A stretch of DNA of 64,000 nucleotides. It comes from Tessaracoccus coleopterorum (GTDB taxonomy: Bacteria > Actinomycetota > Actinomycetes > Propionibacteriales > Propionibacteriaceae). Positions 60,969 to 64,000 of this stretch are shown one piece after another. The translations under genes and the position numbers were made by a program. The stretch lies in NCBI RefSeq assembly GCF_011174705.1, contig NZ_JAANIJ010000001.1:2790001-2854000 (forward strand), written 5' to 3'. Each line of letters starts with the position of its first letter. Within the stretch, counting starts at the first letter, position 1. A model generated the notes under the pieces. It did not search any database. It worked only from the letters and a program-made list of their open reading frames with translations, and was not told the origin of the DNA.

Positions 60969-61992
60969 CTACCCGGTCGCTTCCCGGCTGCGACCCGGCC
61001 CGCGGAGCCGCGTGAGGATGCGGCGCAGCTTCCTGCGCACCCGGACCGTCGGCTTCCGGGCGATGCGCTGCTTCTCCCAACGCTTCTCTGCGGCGGCCAC
61101 AGCGCGGTTCACCGCTGCGGTGATCTCCTTCTTCTGCTGCCGCCTGGCGGCGGCCTGCGCCTCATCCTCGAGCGCGTTCCTCTCCTCGACGCTCCGCAGC
61201 CTCTCGGCCTCGCGCTCACGTTGGTCGGCGAGTGCGCGCGCCAACTGCCCGGGATCGAGCGGCTCGGGTCGCTCCACCGGCGCATGGCTGGGCAGGCTCG
61301 ACTCGTCCGTGGTGGCCCAGTTCTGTTCGCTCTTCTCCCCTGGGGCGGGAAGCACGTCGCCCTGCGCGCGATTGAGCATCATCGGGCGTTCCCAGGCGAT
61401 GTCGCGGCGCACGACGCGGGCCGGTGCGCCGACCGCGATCGCGTTGTTCGCCACATCGGAGGTCACGATGCTGCGGTAGCCGATGACCGATCCGGAACCG
61501 ATGCGGACGCCGCCCATGATGGCCACGTGTTTTGCAATCCACACGTGGTTGCCGATGACGATGGACTGGGCCATGTTGACGCGCTCACCGGTCTTCACGC
61601 TGTAGATCGGGTGGGCGTCATCGGAGCGGATCTCGATGCCCGTGGCCAGCATGCAGTCATCGCCGATCGTCACGTCGGCGCCCTCGATCGCTGTGATCAT
61701 CGTCCGGCCCTGGCTGCCGACGTTCTCACCGATACGGACGCCCGAGTCGCGGCCCAGCCTCATCCCGAAACGCAGGCCCGTGCGGGGCTGGGTCGTGGGA
61801 AGGATCTCGACGACGGAATCATCCCCGCCGAACTCGACCCGAGCTCGACGACCTTGGCATTCGGGCGACGCTCAGCACGTTGTTGCGTCCACGGAACTTG
61901 ATGTCGATGCGCTGGGTGATGGGTTCACCCTCGTAGAGGATCCGGTTTCCGTCTTCGTCAACGTATGGTTCAAGGACCTTGACGATTCTCAT
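60969..61992 (-). CDS. Hexapeptide-repeat acyltransferase with coiled-coil tail, one frameshift
   Basis: About 341 residues. The first 190 residues form a left-handed beta helix of hexapeptide repeats (VTIGDDCMLATGIEIRSDDA, SIVIGNHVWIAKHVAIMGGV, RIGSGSVIGYRSIVTSDVAN, AIAVGAPARVVRRDIAWERP) as in serine/galactoside O-acetyltransferases. The second half is an acidic then basic coiled coil (DQREREAERLRSVEERNALE, AAVNRAVAAAEKRWEKQRIA) ending in an Arg-rich stretch (RRKLRRILTRLRGPGRSREA), unusual for the family and perhaps for membrane or partner binding. One frameshift near 61855. Start ATG 61992. A polysaccharide O-acetyltransferase role is likely by analogy. Confidence 0.82.
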
Positions 61993-62062
61993 TCTGCTTC
62001 CCTCGTCGTCGCTGTGCCATCGGCCGGGAGGCGGTGGATGGCAACTCTGCCCGTGTCATGGC

Positions 62063-62090
62063 GAAGGCCCAGCCATCGGCTGGGGCCTTC
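62063..62090. terminator. Hairpin downstream of tRNA-Lys
   Basis: gaaggcccagcc (62063-62074) and ggctggggccttc (62078-62090) form a near-perfect stem with one bulged G around a short loop. It lies 6 bases past the 3' end of the minus-strand tRNA-Lys, a likely terminator for it. Confidence 0.6.
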
Positions 62091-62095
62091 TGTCG

Positions 62096-62168
62096 TACAC
62101 CACCAGGGACTCGAACCCTGAACCCATTGATTAAGAGTCAATTGCTCTGCCAGTTGAGCTAGTGGTGC
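62096..62168 (-). tRNA. tRNA-Lys (anticodon CUU)
   Basis: Minus-strand cloverleaf. The acceptor G-CACCAC (62168-62162) pairs with GTGGTGT (62103-62097, first pair G-U), D-arm AGCTCAACTGGCAGAGC, anticodon stem-loop ATTGA-CTCTTAA-TCAAT with anticodon CTT, and T-arm CAGGGTTCGAGTCCCTG. Discriminator A at 62096; CCA is not encoded. Length 73 bases, typical class I. Confidence 0.95.
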
Positions 62169-62314
62169 TCGGCGAGAGATAACTCTAGAGTGCGCGCATC
62201 GCAGTTGTCCAATCGGCGCCTCCCGGCTCTCCGGATGCCGCGTATCCAGGGCCCTCAGGTGGCCCTCGACCGCCGACGCCGTGAGGTGGGCCGGCAATCC
62301 GCAACACTTGGGCC

Positions 62315-63905
62315 ATGAGCCAGGGCGATGATGACTTCGAACTCCTCAACTCGAGACCCTTCTTCGGGTGGGAGGAGGCCAAGCGGGACGAGGTGATGGG
62401 CCGGGCCGTCTACCAGCAGGCCGCGAACCTCCGGGCCATCAAGGCCACCCAGGCAGCCGACGCGGCGAGGATGCGCGCCGAGTTGTCGCAGCTCAGCGGC
62501 TCCGTCGAGAACCGGCTCGCCGCCCTGACCCGCTCGTTCGGCGCTTTCGTCGAGCTGGACGCCGCGCGGCAGCAGTTGGCCGCCTTCCCTGAACACGTCA
62601 GGGCCCGCCGGCTGGCCCTCAACGACCTGATGGCCCTACGCGCCGGTCAGGCCCCGCCGGAGAGGCCCGACATCGAGGGCTACTGGCTGCCGCCGGCCGT
62701 GGCGGCGCTCCAACCGGGCGGGGGATCGACCAGGCCAAGGCGGCGGTCGCCCTCCAGCGGGACCCGCGGCAGCACTCTTCCTGCTTGTCGCGCGGGCAGT
62801 GCTCGGCGCAGGCCCGCAGGTTGCCGCCGATGTGGTGCGCCTTCTTGCGTCGACGGCCGGTGAGTGGGACGAGACGCAGCAGCGGCTGTGGCGGGTCGTG
62901 GTCGCCGGCGGCTTCGGCCCCACGCGCTCGGCTCCCTGATGTCCGGCCTGCAGGCGACGATCGGAGCCGAACAGGGCTGGGACGAGTGGCTCGGGAGCCT
63001 CGCGCGGCCCGGCGGCCGGAGCCTTGAGCAGGTGAATGTCCAACTCGGGAAGGTCCTGGGGTGGAGCCCCACCCGGGACGGTGGGCCCGGAACTCACCGC
63101 CACGGAGGAGGCGGCGGGGCGGCGCCACCGCAGCGGGACGTCGACGTCGCGGCAGACCGGGCCGGGGCGCAACCGCGTCCGGGCGCCGAGATACCGCTCC
63201 TCGAGTTGGCCACGCAACTGATCGAGGAGGGCGACGGCGGGGAACGCGCCCTGCTCGAGCGCGTCGAACTGCTCCGCCTGCAGATCGCCAACCCGGGGGA
63301 GGACATCGCGGACCTGTCCGTGGAAACACCGCCGCGGCGCGTCGTCGACCTCGTCCGTGAGCTCGCCGTCGATGAGGCGGCCGACGGGGCCGCCCGGCGG
63401 CAGGCCTGGCGGGCGCTGCTCGAACCCATCGATCGGTGGGTCGCCGGGGCCGGTGAGCCGAGCCCGCCTCCCGGCCGGAGGTGAAGGTCATCGGCCAGAG
63501 CTTCATGGCCCGCCCGGACGGTGTCGACCCGGGTGAGCTGAGGCGCGCCGAGAGGGCGATCGCCAAGGAGGGCGAGCCGTCGGTGTGGAACCGGCGTGCC
63601 CCCTGCTCCTCTGGGGAGGCGTGAGCGTGGCGGTGTTGGGCGTGGTCCTGATCGCCCTCACCGGTCAGTGGGGGTTCTTCCTGCTCGTCGTGCTCGGCGG
63701 GATCGGGGTCGGGCTGGGGTTCCGGTTGGGCCAGGACGGCACGGAACGTGTCGAGCGCGCGGAGGGCCTCCGGCGGTCGCTGGCCCGGGAGGTGGAGGGC
63801 GCGACGAGGCGGGCCGCTTCCGAGTATGACGCCGCGCAGGCCGGGTATGCCGCCCGGGTGGAGGATCTGGAGAGCTACCGCGCGCTGCGCCGTCAGGTCG
63901 GGTGA
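62315..63905 (+). CDS. Large hypothetical protein with C-terminal membrane segment, frameshifted
   Basis: About 530 residues of unknown family. Start MSQGDDDFELLNSRPFFGWE at ATG 62315, then an alpha-helical N-terminal part (AVYQQAANLRAIKATQAADA, LAALTRSFGAFVELDAARQQ), a middle ALGSLMSGLQATIGAEQGWD and LLELATQLIEEGDGGERALL, a C-terminal pair of helices (LLLWGGVSVAVLGVVLIALT, WGFFLLVVLGGIGVGLGFRL) and a final coiled coil (RRAASEYDAAQAGYAARVED). Frameshifts near 62718, 62770, 62925, 63080, 63480 and 63598, more than most genes here, so it is only tentatively one protein. The domain order (soluble helical head, membrane hairpin, coiled coil) suggests a membrane scaffold. Divergent from tRNA-Lys, last gene in the window. 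Confidence 0.6.
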
Positions 63906-64000
63906 TCCGGAAAACGCGTCGGGCGACGACAGGGGCGTGCCTGCGTCGGCGTTCGGTGCCCGGCGGGTCGGTTCGGGGAACCGGTGGCGGACGCCCCGGG
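63906..64000. other. Window end, no feature seen
   Basis: The last 95 bases after the stop of the hypothetical gene hold no open frame with family similarity, no repeat and no hairpin that I can support. Confidence 0.5.

Overview
The window is very GC-rich chromosomal DNA with strong G/C third-position bias, many GTG starts, tight ATGA/GTGA overlaps and actinobacterial marker families (WhiB, DivIVA-like coiled coils, LCP proteins, DUF3039, DUF3499, DUF2017, TIGR03089, acyl-CoA carboxylase epsilon subunit). Content and codon style fit a member of the Propionibacteriaceae (Tessaracoccus-like is my best guess, not proven). From memory, gene order from about 2.5 kb to 29 kb follows the conserved actinobacterial block known in Mycobacterium tuberculosis as roughly Rv3248c-Rv3282 (ahcY, manB, whiB2, manC, cpsA, purE-purK, PH protein, birA, accD5-accE5-maf).

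A dominant feature is data quality: most long genes are broken by one to several frameshifts that nearly always look like a lost base in a G or C run. Restoring one base re-joins conserved protein sequence each time, so I annotate these as single genes and read the breaks as probable sequencing/assembly errors, not pseudogenes. Intact genes include purE, the DivIVA-like protein, whiB, the Trm112-like protein, aroQ, the RDD protein, the SRPBCC protein, DUF3618, the GroES-like protein and the lipoprotein at 59.2 kb.

Layout. 0-5 kb: Nudix hydrolase, then a leftward series mscS-type channel, lipoprotein, maf, accE, accD. 5-8 kb: birA, PH-domain protein, purK-purE. 8-16 kb: DUF3352 membrane protein, two LCP cell-wall glycopolymer transferases, a family 2 glycosyltransferase and two adjacent DivIVA-like coiled-coil proteins. 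16-29 kb: TIGR03089 protein, mannose-1-P guanylyltransferase, WhiB, giant membrane glycosyltransferase, DUF5719, minimal metallopeptidase, DUF3499, phosphomannomutase, Trm112-like, SIS-domain protein, aroQ, ahcY: a GDP-mannose/envelope-glycan block. 29-38 kb: DUF3039, MFS exporter, Ser/Thr kinase, RDD protein, malQ, TPR protein, pncB. 38-45.8 kb: clpS, DUF2017, murI, rph, rdgB, thyA, folA, an FAD monooxygenase-SDR pair, dinB. 45.8-51.7 kb: a LacI-controlled beta-glucoside operon (binding protein, two permeases, GH1 glucosidase, LacI) with two perfect operators at its promoter. 52.3-54 kb: a lower-GC islet bounded by tRNA-Leu(UAG) and a diverged direct copy of that tRNA, the most mobile-looking part of the window. 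54-64 kb: ArsR-SRPBCC pair, YigZ, Bcp, DUF3618-GroES-like pair, ribokinase, GT87 mannosyltransferase-like protein, lipoprotein, aldo/keto reductase, hexapeptide acyltransferase, tRNA-Lys and a large hypothetical protein.

No CRISPR array, rRNA, recognisable transposase or integrase was seen. The parts that are least explained are the tRNA-bounded islet with its orphan gene, the three-copy hairpin repeat between DUF5719 and the metallopeptidase gene, the paired coiled-coil proteins, and the uncharacterised members of the envelope-glycan block.
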